A DNA stretch of 11,291 nt, taken from assembly GCA_009693435.1 (NCBI GenBank), contig SHXF01000129.1, positions 1 to 11,291 on the forward strand. Direction: 5' to 3'. The notes beneath the pieces are model-generated. The model worked only from the letters and a program-made list of their open reading frames with translations. It was not told the origin of the DNA and made no database searches. This document shows, one piece after another, positions 1-7,943 of this stretch (position 1 is its first letter; every line of letters starts with the position of its first letter). The translations under genes were made by a program, and so were the position numbers. The stretch comes from Betaproteobacteria bacterium (GTDB taxonomy: Bacteria > Pseudomonadota > Gammaproteobacteria > Burkholderiales > SG8-39).

Positions 1-48
1 GATCGCTATCTGGTAGCGTTCGTCTTGGGTGAGGTGTGTGTAGTTCAT
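1..48 (-). CDS. IS30-family transposase, N-terminal 16 codons (cut by window edge)
   Basis: Read on the minus strand from an ATG at 48-46, the frame gives MNYTHLTQDERYQIAI and is open to the window edge. This matches the characteristic start of IS30-family transposases (consensus like M-x-Y-x-H-L-T-x-x-E-R-x-x-I), the beginning of their N-terminal helix-turn-helix, which binds the terminal inverted repeats. The DDE catalytic domain lies outside the window, so intactness cannot be judged. There is no well-spaced Shine-Dalgarno: an AAGG abuts the ATG directly. The short motif is distinctive enough for the family call, but not for naming a specific element. Confidence 0.75.
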   Translation of the reverse strand, partial: MNYTHLTQDERYQIAI

Positions 49-145
49 CCTTGGCAACTTTGACTTGGTGGTCGAGGGGCTCGGATGCTATCGCACCTCG
101 CCCACCCAACCTGTTAATCAGAGTTGCACTTCGAATTTGAACTCG
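1..145 (-). mobile_element. End of an IS30-family insertion sequence (partial)
   Basis: The transposase start sits about 95 bases from a likely element end. The stretch at about 121-141, GAGTTGCACTTCGAATTTGAA, resembles the terminal inverted repeats of IS30-family elements as I remember them. Sequence character changes just to its right, where an AT-rich tract (about 148-186) leads to the 3' end of nnrDE. The outer boundary at about 141-145 is an estimate, because the other end and any target duplication lie outside the window. The insertion lies downstream of nnrDE and does not interrupt it. Confidence 0.5.
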
Positions 146-208
146 CGTGTTAAATTAATTTTTTGAAGTATTTAAATCTTTGAAAGTCAGAGCGTTAGAA
201 TAAATGTG
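146..208. other. AT-rich spacer between IS30 end and nnrDE stop
   Basis: This short tract is much more AT-rich than the surrounding genes and contains the 8-bp palindrome ATTTAAAT (170-177), flanked by TTTGAAG and TTTGAAAG. No gene and no GC-rich terminator stem for nnrDE was recognised. It may be the original intergenic DNA into which the IS inserted. Confidence 0.4.
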
Positions 209-1690
209 CTATGGCGCTGGGCTGGCGTTAAGTATGTGGCGCGCCACATCAACCGTATCACCCGCGGTCAATCCCACCGGCCCGATGTCGTTTGCCACAC
301 ACGCATCGGCCGCCGCGCCGTGCAGCCACACCGCTGTATCCATTGCGGGTTGGGCTTCGGCGCCTTGCGCGATCAACGCCGCAATGATGCCGGCGAGCAC
401 ATCGCCCATGCCCGCGCTCGCCATGCCGGGATTGCCGCTGGTATTGATGCGCCACGGCTGGCCGGGCGAAGCGCACACGCTGCCCGCGCCCTTGAGCACG
501 ATATGTGCGTTGAATTGAGCAGCGAGCGTGGTGGCGGCGCTGATGCGATCCGCTTGCACCTCTTGCGTGCTGCAGCCGAGCAGGCGTGCGGCTTCGGCCG
601 GATGGGGCGTTAGTACCTTCGCCGTAACCATTTGTTTTAAACGGGTCTTTAATTTTTCAGAGGCAGCGATGGTATTGAGTGCATCGGCGTCAATCACCAG
701 CGGTAATCGGGATTCCAGTGCGCACTGCAGGTAAAACGCCGCATCCGGCGATTGCCCCAGGCCGGGGCCGATGGCGAGGCAACTCAGGTGATCGAGTTTC
801 AATACCTCGCCTGCGTTGCGCAGCATCAACTCGGGTTGTGCCGCATCCAGCAGCGGCGCATCATGCGCGAGCAGGCCCACATACACGCGGCCGGCGCCGA
901 GATTTAACGCGGCGCGTCCCGCCAGTAGTGCAGCACCCACCATGCCGCTATCGCCGCCGATAATACCGACGCTGCCGTGACTGCCTTTGTGGGTGTTGCG
1001 CAGGCGCGGGGCGAGCGCGTGAGTGGCTGCGCCCAGCACAGTGCCGGGCCCGGTTTGCGGGTCGTTGCCGAGTTCAAGATCATCCACAACAATCTCGCCG
1101 CAGTGATCGGGTCCGTCGAACGTAAACAGGCCGGGCTTGGCGCCGATAAAGGTGATGGTGTGCGTGGCGCGCACGCACGCGCCGTGAATTTTTCCGCTGT
1201 CAGCGTTTAGGCCGCTGGGGATATCGATCGCCAGTACCGGTGTGCGCGTGCTGTTGATGATGCCGACCCACTGTGCGTAATGGCCTGCTACGTCACGGGT
1301 GATGCCGATGCCCAGCAAGCCGTCGATGACCAGGCTCCAGCCACCCGTTTGCGGCGGGTTGCTGCTGGTGGTGCCGCCCGCAGCCAGCCATTGCGCGTGA
1401 GCGGCAGCGGCATCCGGCGGCAGTTGCGCCGGGTCACTAGGGAAAACCACGGTGACGGCGAAGAACCATTGCTTGAGGTAGCGCGCGGCGACAAACGCAT
1501 CGCCGCCGTTGTTGCCGGGGCCGGCGAATATCAGGATCGGTTTGCCGTTACCCGCAGCGAGTTGACGCGCAAGCTGGGCGGTCGCGAGTCCCGCGCGTTC
1601 CATCAGTGGCTGGTCGCGGTGGCGCGATTCGATGCGACGAATATCCGCGGTTAAAAAAAGCGCAGTGCCGTTGCTGACCTTGACTAACAT
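209..1690 (-). CDS. nnr: Bifunctional NAD(P)H-hydrate epimerase / ADP-dependent NAD(P)H-hydrate dehydratase
   Basis: This cytosolic metabolite-repair enzyme acts on hydrated NADH/NADPH (NADHX/NADPHX): the N-terminal YjeF domain epimerises the R and S forms, and the C-terminal ribokinase-like domain dehydrates the S form using ADP. The 493-residue product is close to the E. coli fusion protein (about 515). Epimerase motifs are GPGNNGGD (57-64), DGLLGIG (123-129) and DIPSGLNADSG (156-166). Dehydratase motifs are KGSHG (235-239), GPGLG (308-312), DADAL (334-338), TPHPAE (361-366) and NPGMASAGMGD (420-430), the last holding the presumed catalytic Asp430. The frame stays open upstream to 1849, but that extension lies opposite purL and has no family likeness. 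I therefore chose the ATG at 1690, just before the first domain. It is divergent from purL by 71 bp, and an IS30 element lies behind its stop. Also called yjeF or nnrDE. Confidence 0.95.
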   Translation of the reverse strand: MLVKVSNGTALFLTADIRRIESRHRDQPLMERAGLATAQLARQLAAGNGKPILIFAGPGNNGGDAFVAARYLKQWFFAVTVVFPSDPAQLPPDAAAAHAQWLAAGGTTSSNPPQTGGWSLVIDGLLGIGITRDVAGHYAQWVGIINSTRTPVLAIDIPSGLNADSGKIHGACVRATHTITFIGAKPGLFTFDGPDHCGEIVVDDLELGNDPQTGPGTVLGAATHALAPRLRNTHKGSHGSVGIIGGDSGMVGAALLAGRAALNLGAGRVYVGLLAHDAPLLDAAQPELMLRNAGEVLKLDHLSCLAIGPGLGQSPDAAFYLQCALESRLPLVIDADALNTIAASEKLKTRLKQMVTAKVLTPHPAEAARLLGCSTQEVQADRISAATTLAAQFNAHIVLKGAGSVCASPGQPWRINTSGNPGMASAGMGDVLAGIIAALIAQGAEAQPAMDTAVWLHGAAADACVANDIGPVGLTAGDTVDVARHILNASPAP

Positions 1691-1761
1691 GGTGAGCCCA
1701 AGTTTAGCGGAAAAGGGATGGTAAAATACGGCTTTACAGCGTCCGAACAGTCTGCCCAGCG
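1691..1761. promoter_or_regulatory. Divergent nnr-purL promoter region
   Basis: These 71 bp separate the two divergent start codons and must hold or overlap promoters for both. A TAAAAT at 1722-1727 is a reasonable -10 for purL, placing transcription start near 1734; read the other way, the same AT-rich spot gives TATTTT for nnr. No convincing -35 at 16-18 bp was found for either direction, and I saw no PurR-type palindrome. Neither gene has a strong Shine-Dalgarno. The assignment rests on position and the -10-like match only. Confidence 0.35.
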
Positions 1762-4700
1762 ATGATTCTGCGCCTCCGCGGCCGCCGCGCTCTCTCTGAT
1801 TTTCGTCTCGCAAAACTCCTGCAGTCTCTTCCTGCCTCGTGTGCTGCACTCACATTGCACGCTGAATTCTGGCATTTTGTCGATACTTCGCGCGCGCTGG
1901 ATACGCCGGAACTTGAGCGGCTCGAGCGTATTCTGACCTACGGATCCGCCGCGGGCGTTGATGCAGCTCAGGGCGAGTTGCTATTGGTAACACCCCGGCC
2001 CGGAACCATTTCACCCTGGTCATCCAAAGCGACAGACATCGCGCAGCATTGCGGACTGGAAGTCGTGCGGCGCATTGAACGCGGCACTGCGTTTTGGGCG
2101 GACGGGATTGCAGATGCGCGTGCGATTTTAGCGCCGCTGATCCATGACCGCATGACCGAAGTGGTATTCGCGGCGATGGATGACGCAGATAAATTGTTCC
2201 AGCGCTTCGAACTCAGGCCGCTGAGTAGCGTGGACATTCTCGGCGGCGGCGCACAAGCCCTGGCGCGCGCAAACCGCGAGATGGGGCTGGCGCTGTCTGA
2301 GGACGAAGTGACCTATCTGGTCGAAAACTTCACACGTATCGGACGCAACCCGTCCGACGTTGAGCTGATGATGTTCGCGCAGGCGAACTCGGAGCATTGC
2401 CGCCACAAGATTTTCAACGCGGACTGGGTTATCGATGGCGAGTTTAAGGCGATTTCGCTGTTCGGCATGATACGCACCACGCACGCCAAAAATCCGCGCG
2501 GCACGGTGGTGGCGTATTCGGATAACTCATCGATCATTGAAGGTGCGCGGGTTGAGCGGTTTTATGCTGCTCAGGGTGGTTCACATGACTATGAGTATCG
2601 CTTTGTGGAAGACGATACGCATATTCTGATGAAAGTGGAGACCCACAATCACCCCACTGCGATTGCGCCGTTTCCGGGGGCGGCCACGGGCTCCGGCGGT
2701 GAAATTCGTGACGAGGGCGCAACCGGGCGCGGCTCCAAGCCCAAAGCGGGGCTGACGGGATTCACCGTCTCCAACCTGCGCATACCCGATGCTGTTCGAC
2801 CGTGGGAGCGTGACTCGTACGGCAAGCCCGGGCGCATCGCTTCGGCGTTGCAGATCATGCTCGAAGGCCCAATAGGCGGCGCGGCATTTAACAACGAATT
2901 CGGACGCCCCAATCTCTCGGGCTACTTTCGCACCTACGAGCAATACGTTGCCGGCGAGATGCGCGGCTATCACAAGCCGATCATGATCGCCGGTGGCGTG
3001 GGCAACATGGCCGCCCGCCACGCGTTCAAGGCGGAACTGGGCGTGGGTGCGTTGCTGATTCAGTTGGGCGGGCCGGGCATGCTGATCGGGCTGGGCGGCG
3101 GGGCGGCGTCCAGCATGGACACCGGCGCCAATCAGCAAGACCTCGATTTCGATTCGGTGCAGCGGGGCAACGCAGAAATCCAGCGTCGCGCGCAAGAGGT
3201 GATCGACCGTTGCTGCGCGCTGGCTGATGCCAACCCGATACGCTCGATACACGATGTCGGCGCCGGCGGCATCTCCAATGCGCTACCGGAGATGGTGCAT
3301 GCGGCGGGACGCGGCGGGCGCTTTGATTTGCGCAAAGTGCCGAGCGAAGAGCCGGGCATGTCGCCGCTGCAAATCTGGTGCAACGAAGCGCAGGAACGTT
3401 ATGTGCTGGCGATTGCCCCCGAGTCGCTGGCGTTGTTCGACGCGCTGTGCGCGCGCGAGCGCTGCCCGTATGCAGTGGTGGGTGAGACTACCGATGACGG
3501 CCGGCTCACCGTGCATGATCCAGTGTTTGCGAACAACGCGGTGGATATGGAACTGTCGGTGTTGCTGGGCAAGCCGCCGAAAATGACGCGCCGTGTGTCG
3601 CGCCTCACGCGTGATCTGCCGGCGTTCGATACCACGGGCATCGATTTACGCGAGGCCGCGTATCGCGTGCTGCGCATGCCGTCGGTGGCGGACAAAACGT
3701 TTTTGATCAGCATCGGTGACCGCAGCGTCGGCGGCATGACGGCGCGTGATCAGATGGTGGGTCCATGGCAAGTCCCGGTGGCGGATGTGGCAGTGACGCT
3801 GATGGGCTTTAACACCTATCGCGGCGAAGCGTTTGCACTGGGCGAACGCACGCCGCTGGCAGTGATCAACGCGGCAGCGTCCGGCCGCATGGCGGTAGGC
3901 GAAGCGCTCACCAATATTGCCGCTGCGCCCATCGCGAATATTGGCGACATCAAGCTGTCGGCCAACTGGATGGCGGCGGCGGGGCACGGCGGTGAAGACG
4001 CGGCGCTGTTCGATACCGTACACGCGGTGGCGATGGAACTGTGTCCGCAACTGGGTATCAGCATTCCGGTGGGCAAGGATTCGTTGTCGATGAAAACTGC
4101 ATGGACGGACGGCAGCGTTAAAAAGGAAGTGATCGCGCCGCTGTCGTTGATCGTTTCCGCGTTTGCGCCGGTGAGGGATGCGCGGCAAACGCTGACGCCG
4201 CAGTTGCGCGCGGATTGCGGTGACACGGTGTTGTTGCTGGTTGATTTGGCAAACGGGCGCATGCGGCTGGGTGGTTCTGCGCTGGCGCAGGCGTGGGGCG
4301 CCACTGGATCGATTGCGCCTGATCTGGAATCGCCCTCGGTTATTGTTAATTTTATTCAACAAAAACCAATACTTACAGACAAAAAACACATTCTTGCCTA
4401 TCATGACCGCTCGGATGGCGGGCTGTTCGCCACGCTGTGCGAGATGATGTTTGCCGGCCGCACCGGGGTCACGCTGCAACTGCCGCCAGACGCCGCACTG
4501 ATCGACACGCTGTTTAACGAAGAACTTGGCGTGGTGTTGCAGGTGCGCGCGGCAGATGAAGCCAGTGTGTTGCAGGCGTTCGCAGCGGTGGGCGTCGCCT
4601 GTCAGCGCATTGGGCACTTGAATAGCGACGCCACCCTGCGGGTGATGGCGGGCGCAGGTGTAGTGCTGTGCGAAAAGCGCACTGACTTGCATCGCGCCTG

Positions 4701-5628
4701 GTCGGAAACGACGTATCAACTGCAAAAACTGCGTGACAACCCGCAATGTGCGCAAGAGGAATACGCGCGACTTCTGGATGTTGCGGATGCCGGCATCGTG
4801 CCCGTGCTTACGTTCGATCCATCACATGCTGTCACCGCGCCGTTGATAGCGACGGGCGCGCGTCCGCGCATCGCCATCCTGCGCGAGCAGGGTGTCAACG
4901 GACAAATCGAAATGGCGGCGGCATTTGATCGCGCGGGCTTTGCCGCCTTCGACGTGCATATGAGCGACATCATTGCGGGCCGTGTGAGTCTCGCGGATTT
5001 CAAAGGCTTTGCCGCGTGCGGCGGATTTTCTTACGGCGACGTGCTTGGCGCGGGCGAAGGCTGGGCGAAATCCATTTTATTCAATGCGCGCGCACGCGAT
5101 GAATTCGAGGCGTTTTTCAGGCGCGCCAATGTGTTTGCGTTGGGTGTGTGCAACGGCTGCCAGATGATGAGCAATTTAAGTGCGCTGATTCCCGGCGCAG
5201 GCGCCTGGCCGCATTTTGTAAAAAACAAATCCGAGCAATTCGAAGCGCGCGTCGCGATGGTGGAAATTCAGCCATCGCCCTCGCTGTTTTTCGACGGCAT
5301 GGCGGGCAGCCGCCTACCGGTGGCGGTGGCGCACGGCGAGGGCTACACGGAATTCACGGATGCTGCGGCACTTGACGCGGCGCAATCGCTGATCGCGCTG
5401 CGCTTTGTCGATAACACGGGGCAGGTGACGGAGCGTTACCCGCTAAATCCAAATGGCTCGCCACAAGGTATTACCGGGTTGACCACGCCCGATGGCCGCT
5501 ACACGATTTTAATGCCGCACCCGGAGCGGGTGTTCAGAACCGTGCAGAACTCCTGGCATCCGGACAGCTGGGGCGAAGATGGCCCGTGGCTGCGGATGTT
5601 TCAGAATGCACGCAAGTGGGTGGGGTAG
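1762..5628 (+). CDS. purL: Phosphoribosylformylglycinamidine synthase (FGAM synthetase), large single-chain form
   Basis: Catalyses the fourth step of de novo purine synthesis: FGAR + glutamine + ATP to FGAM + glutamate + ADP + Pi. At 1288 residues it matches the proteobacterial single-chain form (E. coli 1295) and co-aligns with it from start to end. The order is an N-terminal PurS-like domain (about 1-150), a linker, two PurM-like synthetase halves, and a class I glutamine amidotransferase domain (about 1030-1288). Visible motifs are [18 protein letters not shown] near residue 75, ANSEHCRH with the active-site histidine at 212, ETHNHPTA from 293, GDRSVGG and GPWQVPVAD. The amidotransferase triad is Cys1130 (in GVCNGCQMM), His1253 and Glu1255 (in MPHPERVF). 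The start aligns with the E. coli start ([15 protein letters not shown] against ILRGSPALSAFRI). The frame is intact. The segment around 4337-4395 is unusually AT-rich and weakly conserved but aligns without gaps. Confidence 0.98.
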   Translation: MILRLRGRRALSDFRLAKLLQSLPASCAALTLHAEFWHFVDTSRALDTPELERLERILTYGSAAGVDAAQGELLLVTPRPGTISPWSSKATDIAQHCGLEVVRRIERGTAFWADGIADARAILAPLIHDRMTEVVFAAMDDADKLFQRFELRPLSSVDILGGGAQALARANREMGLALSEDEVTYLVENFTRIGRNPSDVELMMFAQANSEHCRHKIFNADWVIDGEFKAISLFGMIRTTHAKNPRGTVVAYSDNSSIIEGARVERFYAAQGGSHDYEYRFVEDDTHILMKVETHNHPTAIAPFPGAATGSGGEIRDEGATGRGSKPKAGLTGFTVSNLRIPDAVRPWERDSYGKPGRIASALQIMLEGPIGGAAFNNEFGRPNLSGYFRTYEQYVAGEMRGYHKPIMIAGGVGNMAARHAFKAELGVGALLIQLGGPGMLIGLGGGAASSMDTGANQQDLDFDSVQRGNAEIQRRAQEVIDRCCALADANPIRSIHDVGAGGISNALPEMVHAAGRGGRFDLRKVPSEEPGMSPLQIWCNEAQERYVLAIAPESLALFDALCARERCPYAVVGETTDDGRLTVHDPVFANNAVDMELSVLLGKPPKMTRRVSRLTRDLPAFDTTGIDLREAAYRVLRMPSVADKTFLISIGDRSVGGMTARDQMVGPWQVPVADVAVTLMGFNTYRGEAFALGERTPLAVINAAASGRMAVGEALTNIAAAPIANIGDIKLSANWMAAAGHGGEDAALFDTVHAVAMELCPQLGISIPVGKDSLSMKTAWTDGSVKKEVIAPLSLIVSAFAPVRDARQTLTPQLRADCGDTVLLLVDLANGRMRLGGSALAQAWGATGSIAPDLESPSVIVNFIQQKPILTDKKHILAYHDRSDGGLFATLCEMMFAGRTGVTLQLPPDAALIDTLFNEELGVVLQVRAADEASVLQAFAAVGVACQRIGHLNSDATLRVMAGAGVVLCEKRTDLHRAWSETTYQLQKLRDNPQCAQEEYARLLDVADAGIVPVLTFDPSHAVTAPLIATGARPRIAILREQGVNGQIEMAAAFDRAGFAAFDVHMSDIIAGRVSLADFKGFAACGGFSYGDVLGAGEGWAKSILFNARARDEFEAFFRRANVFALGVCNGCQMMSNLSALIPGAGAWPHFVKNKSEQFEARVAMVEIQPSPSLFFDGMAGSRLPVAVAHGEGYTEFTDAAALDAAQSLIALRFVDNTGQVTERYPLNPNGSPQGITGLTTPDGRYTILMPHPERVFRTVQNSWHPDSWGEDGPWLRMFQNARKWVG

Positions 5629-5631
5629 GGC

Positions 5632-5725
5632 GGTGAAGGGGTGAAGTTCAGAGTTTAGCGTTGAGTGTTTAGAGTGACCCCGCCACTGTGGTTACTCCTA
5701 ACGCTTCACTCCGAACTCTGAACGG
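5632..5725. repeat. Inverted array of degenerate 7-nt repeats between convergent genes
   Basis: The purL-parvulin gap is built of 7-nt units. On the left, in phase from 5646: GTTCAGA, GTTTAGC, GTTGAGT, GTTTAGA, GTGACCC, with GGTGAAG and GGGTGAA just before. On the right, from 5691: GTTACTC, CTAACGC, TTCACTC, CGAACTC, TGAACGG. The right side is the reverse complement of the left pattern, so 5646-5678 and 5691-5723 form a 33-nt imperfect inverted repeat around a 12-nt centre (24 of 33 positions complementary, the outer 10 perfectly; several mismatches would be G-U pairs in RNA). It lies 17 bases past the purL stop and ends at the stop of the opposing gene, so it could act as a bidirectional terminator. 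No U-tract follows. Confidence 0.75.
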
Positions 5726-6523
5726 CTACTCTACCTTAGCCTTGGCCCGCAAATCGCTGAGCATTTTCTGCACCAGTTGGCTTTGCAGCATCTGCTGAAT
5801 TTGCGGCTTGGCATCATCCAGCGTCGGCACTTTGATTGCACGTTCATCATCGAGACGAATCACGTGCCAGCCGAAATTGGATTGCACCGGGGCATCGGCA
5901 AGCTGGCCTTTTTTCATTTTGAGCAAGGCGTCGCCAAAAGGCTTGACATACTTTTCTGCGGGCGCCCACTCGAGATCACCGCCGCGAGCCTTGGAGCCTG
6001 TATCTTTTGATTTTTCAGCGGCCAGTTTTTCAAAGCTGCCGCCCTTTTTGATCAGCGCGAGAATCTCCTTGGCTTCGTCTTCCTTTTCGACCAGGATATG
6101 CCGCGCGCGGAATTCCTTGGCGGGAATGGTCGGTTTGATGCGCTCATATTCCTTGCGCACGGCGTCGTCGTTCACCGGATTGGCCTTCATGTAATCCTGC
6201 ACAAAGGCGTTGACCAGCGTTTCCTGCCGCTGTAAATCGATTTGCGCGGCGACTTCCGGATTTTTTTGCAGGCCCCGCTTCACGGCCTCCTGCGCCACCA
6301 CTTCCTGATTGATCAGCGTATCGCGCAACGCAGTGCGTATTTCGGGTGAATCAGGCTGCTTGCCGGCGGCACGCATTTTGAGAATGGTATCGAGCCGGGC
6401 CTGCGGAATTTCCACACCGTTGACCTTGGCGACCTGCGCGTGCGCAGCGGGCAGCAGAAAAAGGGTTGCGGCAACAGTAATTGACGCGGCTATTGGCGCA
6501 AGTGCATGAATACGGGCGTGCAT
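5726..6523 (-). CDS. Periplasmic parvulin-type peptidylprolyl cis-trans isomerase
   Basis: A 265-residue exported folding helper that would isomerise X-Pro bonds in periplasmic or outer-membrane proteins. Residues 1-29 form a signal peptide: a hydrophobic stretch at about 11-25 and a clear AHA cleavage motif before Gln30. A SurA-like N-terminal helical region follows (about 30-130, with NQEVVAQEAVKRGL at 72-85). The PpiC/parvulin domain spans about 137-226, starting at RARHILV (139-145, His142) and containing SFEKLA, GGDLEW (Asp183) and NFGWHVIRLDD with the second conserved histidine at 220. A basic helical tail closes it. The gene follows bolA by 18 bp with AGGGA about 8 nt before the ATG, so they are probably co-transcribed. 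It resembles the SurA/PrsA-like isomerases common in Betaproteobacteria; I give no symbol because several paralogues carry different names. Confidence 0.92.
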   Translation of the reverse strand: MHARIHALAPIAASITVAATLFLLPAAHAQVAKVNGVEIPQARLDTILKMRAAGKQPDSPEIRTALRDTLINQEVVAQEAVKRGLQKNPEVAAQIDLQRQETLVNAFVQDYMKANPVNDDAVRKEYERIKPTIPAKEFRARHILVEKEDEAKEILALIKKGGSFEKLAAEKSKDTGSKARGGDLEWAPAEKYVKPFGDALLKMKKGQLADAPVQSNFGWHVIRLDDERAIKVPTLDDAKPQIQQMLQSQLVQKMLSDLRAKAKVE

Positions 6524-6541
6524 AAATAAGTTCCCTGGTGG

Positions 6542-6805
6542 TTAGATTTCTTCCGGTGCATAAGCCTTGATCGACAAGGCATGTATTGCAGTTTGCATCA
6601 TTGGACCGAGCGCATCGTAAACTAAACGATGCCTCACGGGCAACGACAAACCGCAAAATTGTGCTGAAACCAGCAGCAATTGATAGTGTCCGCCGCCGCC
6701 TTTAGCGCCTTCATGGCCGATGTGCTGGCCCGATTCGTCCATGATTTCGATGGACTCGGGCGCCAGCGCAGCGAGGCGCAGCCGCATGTGTTCAATGGTA
6801 TTCAA
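6542..6805 (-). CDS. BolA-family protein
   Basis: An 87-residue single-domain BolA-like protein. BolA proteins partner with monothiol glutaredoxins to bind or sense Fe-S clusters, and E. coli BolA also affects cell shape and stress response. Family features seen are APESIEIMDES, the H-x-GHEG-x-K-GGGGHY region, ARHRLVY-like VRHRLVYDAL, and the C-terminal IHALSIKAYAPEE that closely matches E. coli BolA. The frame begins with TTG (6805); an ATG six codons in (6787) is the alternative. Neither has a clear Shine-Dalgarno. I kept TTG because TIEHMRLRLAAL aligns with the usual first helix. It lies 57 bp behind yciB and 18 bp ahead of the parvulin gene, all on the same strand, so it is likely in one transcript. 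Confidence 0.9.
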   Translation of the reverse strand: MNTIEHMRLRLAALAPESIEIMDESGQHIGHEGAKGGGGHYQLLLVSAQFCGLSLPVRHRLVYDALGPMMQTAIHALSIKAYAPEEI

Positions 6806-6862
6806 AGGCGTGATTATGTGAAGGTCTGCGCTACAGACAACCTGAGCCGAAAAGGGTTCCGG

Positions 6863-7402
6863 CTATTCAGGATTTTTATCCTGCACGTATTTGCCCAGCA
6901 TAACGGCCTGGCCCACCACAAAAACCAGCATCAGGCCTATGCCGCCAAACAGCTTGAAGTTGACCCAGGTGTCGGTCGAATAATTAAACGCCACAAACAA
7001 ATTGAGCACGCCCATTACCGCGAAAAATGCAATCCAGCTCAGCAGCAGTTTCCCCCAAACCGCTTCAGGCAGTGTCAGGGTTTTTTCCATCATGGCGCGT
7101 ATCAGGTTTTTTTTGAAACCCAGTGCGGTGATGCCGAGCGCGGCGGCAAACAGCCAGTAGAGAACGGTGGGCTTCCACTTGATGAAGGTTTCGTTCTGCA
7201 ACAGCAGAGTGGCCCCACCGAACACCGTAATCACGCCAAGGCTGACCCACAGCATCGGTTCAACCTTGCGGTGCCTGAACCATACCCAGCCGATTTGGAC
7301 AAAAGTGGCGGCGATGGCAATCGCTGTCGCTTCGTAAATACCATAGAGTTTGAACACCACGAAGAACAGGATCACCGGGAACATGTCGAACAAAAACTTC
7401 AT
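6863..7402 (-). CDS. yciB: Inner-membrane-spanning protein YciB (intracellular septation protein A)
   Basis: A 179-residue integral inner-membrane protein, the same length as E. coli YciB, linked in enterics and Shigella to septation and envelope assembly. About five or six hydrophobic segments are visible (roughly 5-20, 24-41, 50-68, 78-96, 117-138, 149-168). It carries signature stretches shared with E. coli: [14 protein letters not shown] (73-86), [15 protein letters not shown] (109-123) and WVNFKLFGG (146-154). The ATG at 7402 is in register with the E. coli start ([14 protein letters not shown] against MKQFLDFLPLVVFF). The ribosome binding site is weak (TAGG). Upstream, towards msrB, lies a strong GC-rich hairpin, so expression may be partly uncoupled from msrB; downstream comes the BolA-family gene. 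Confidence 0.95.
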   Translation of the reverse strand: MKFLFDMFPVILFFVVFKLYGIYEATAIAIAATFVQIGWVWFRHRKVEPMLWVSLGVITVFGGATLLLQNETFIKWKPTVLYWLFAAALGITALGFKKNLIRAMMEKTLTLPEAVWGKLLLSWIAFFAVMGVLNLFVAFNYSTDTWVNFKLFGGIGLMLVFVVGQAVMLGKYVQDKNPE

Positions 7403-7426
7403 GGCGTCAAACCTAAAAAATAGTAT

Positions 7427-7470
7427 CCCCTCTCCCCCGCTTTTCGGGGGAGAGGGCTAGGGTGAGGGGG
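7427..7470. repeat. GC-rich hairpin resembling a dispersed palindromic repeat, msrB-yciB gap
   Basis: CCCTCTCCCCCG (7428-7439) and CGGGGGAGAGGG (7445-7456) form a perfect 12-bp stem with loop CTTTT. It is followed by CTAGGGTGAGGGGG (7457-7470). The motif GGGAGAGGG-CTAGGGTGAGGGG is one I recognise from memory as a frequent dispersed intergenic palindrome in proteobacterial genomes. Read on the minus strand, the stem lies behind msrB and is followed about nine bases later by a run of six T (over 7415-7420), so it may end or attenuate transcription from msrB into yciB. Confidence 0.7.
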
Positions 7471-7505
7471 AAACACACTATGTGTCGTATTGCGGCGCGG
7501 TTAAT

Positions 7506-7901
7506 TTACGATTTCTCAAACTTGAGCGATGCCGAGTTGATGCAATAACGCAGCCCGGTTGGCTGAGGGCCGTCGTCGAACACGTGACCCAGATGTGCAT
7601 CGCAATGGCTGCACAAAACCTCGGTGCGGCGCATGAAAAATCCGTTGTCTTCCTCGGCAGCCACATTGTCCGCGACAGCAGGCTGCCAAAAGCTCGGCCA
7701 GCCGCTGCCAGATTCAAACTTGTGCGCGGCTTTGAATAACTCGGTGTCACAGCAAATGCAGCGGTAGACGCCTTGCTCGTGGTTGTCCCAATAGGCGCCG
7801 CTGAATGCACGCTCGGTGCCTTTTTTGCGTGCGACGTCGAACTGCTCTTTAGTGAGCATTTGTTTCCATTCGGCGTCGGATTTTTTAATTTTCTCGCTCA
7901 T
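7506..7901 (-). CDS. msrB: Peptide methionine-R-sulfoxide reductase MsrB
   Basis: Reduces methionine-R-sulfoxide in proteins back to methionine; with no signal peptide it should act in the cytosol. The 131-residue product is a complete MsrB domain. Two CxxC pairs (Cys48/Cys51 and Cys97/Cys100) form the structural zinc site. The signature SGSGWPSF is at 64-71, HLGHVFDDGP at 103-112, and RYCINSASL carries the catalytic Cys120. The position that holds a resolving cysteine in many MsrBs (SGCGWPSF) is Ser66 here, so regeneration may rely directly on thioredoxin or another reductant. GGGAG lies 4 nt before the ATG. It follows the dehydrogenase gene by 42 bp and may be read through from it. Confidence 0.96.
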   Translation of the reverse strand: MSEKIKKSDAEWKQMLTKEQFDVARKKGTERAFSGAYWDNHEQGVYRCICCDTELFKAAHKFESGSGWPSFWQPAVADNVAAEEDNGFFMRRTEVLCSHCDAHLGHVFDDGPQPTGLRYCINSASLKFEKS

Positions 7902-7943
7902 GTCGCTCCCGCTGGGTGGAGGGTGGTAGTGTATAGCGCCGGG

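Noticed and set aside
1691..1849. N-terminal extension of nnrDE in the same open frame
   Set aside because: The extra residues lie opposite the conserved purL start and do not resemble the YjeF family, while ATG 1690 gives the expected length.
3646..4755. Long 369-codon minus-strand frame opposite purL
   Set aside because: It is Arg/His/Gln-rich with no domain likeness and is the antisense shadow of a confidently identified purL.
5646..5723. CRISPR-like repeat array in the convergent gap
   Set aside because: Units are only 7 nt, degenerate and contiguous with no spacers, and they invert at the centre; there are no cas genes.
6680..7423. 247-codon plus-strand frame opposite the bolA-like gene and yciB
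   Set aside because: Its His/Gln/charged composition is typical of antisense to membrane-protein codons; both genes on the other strand are clear family members.
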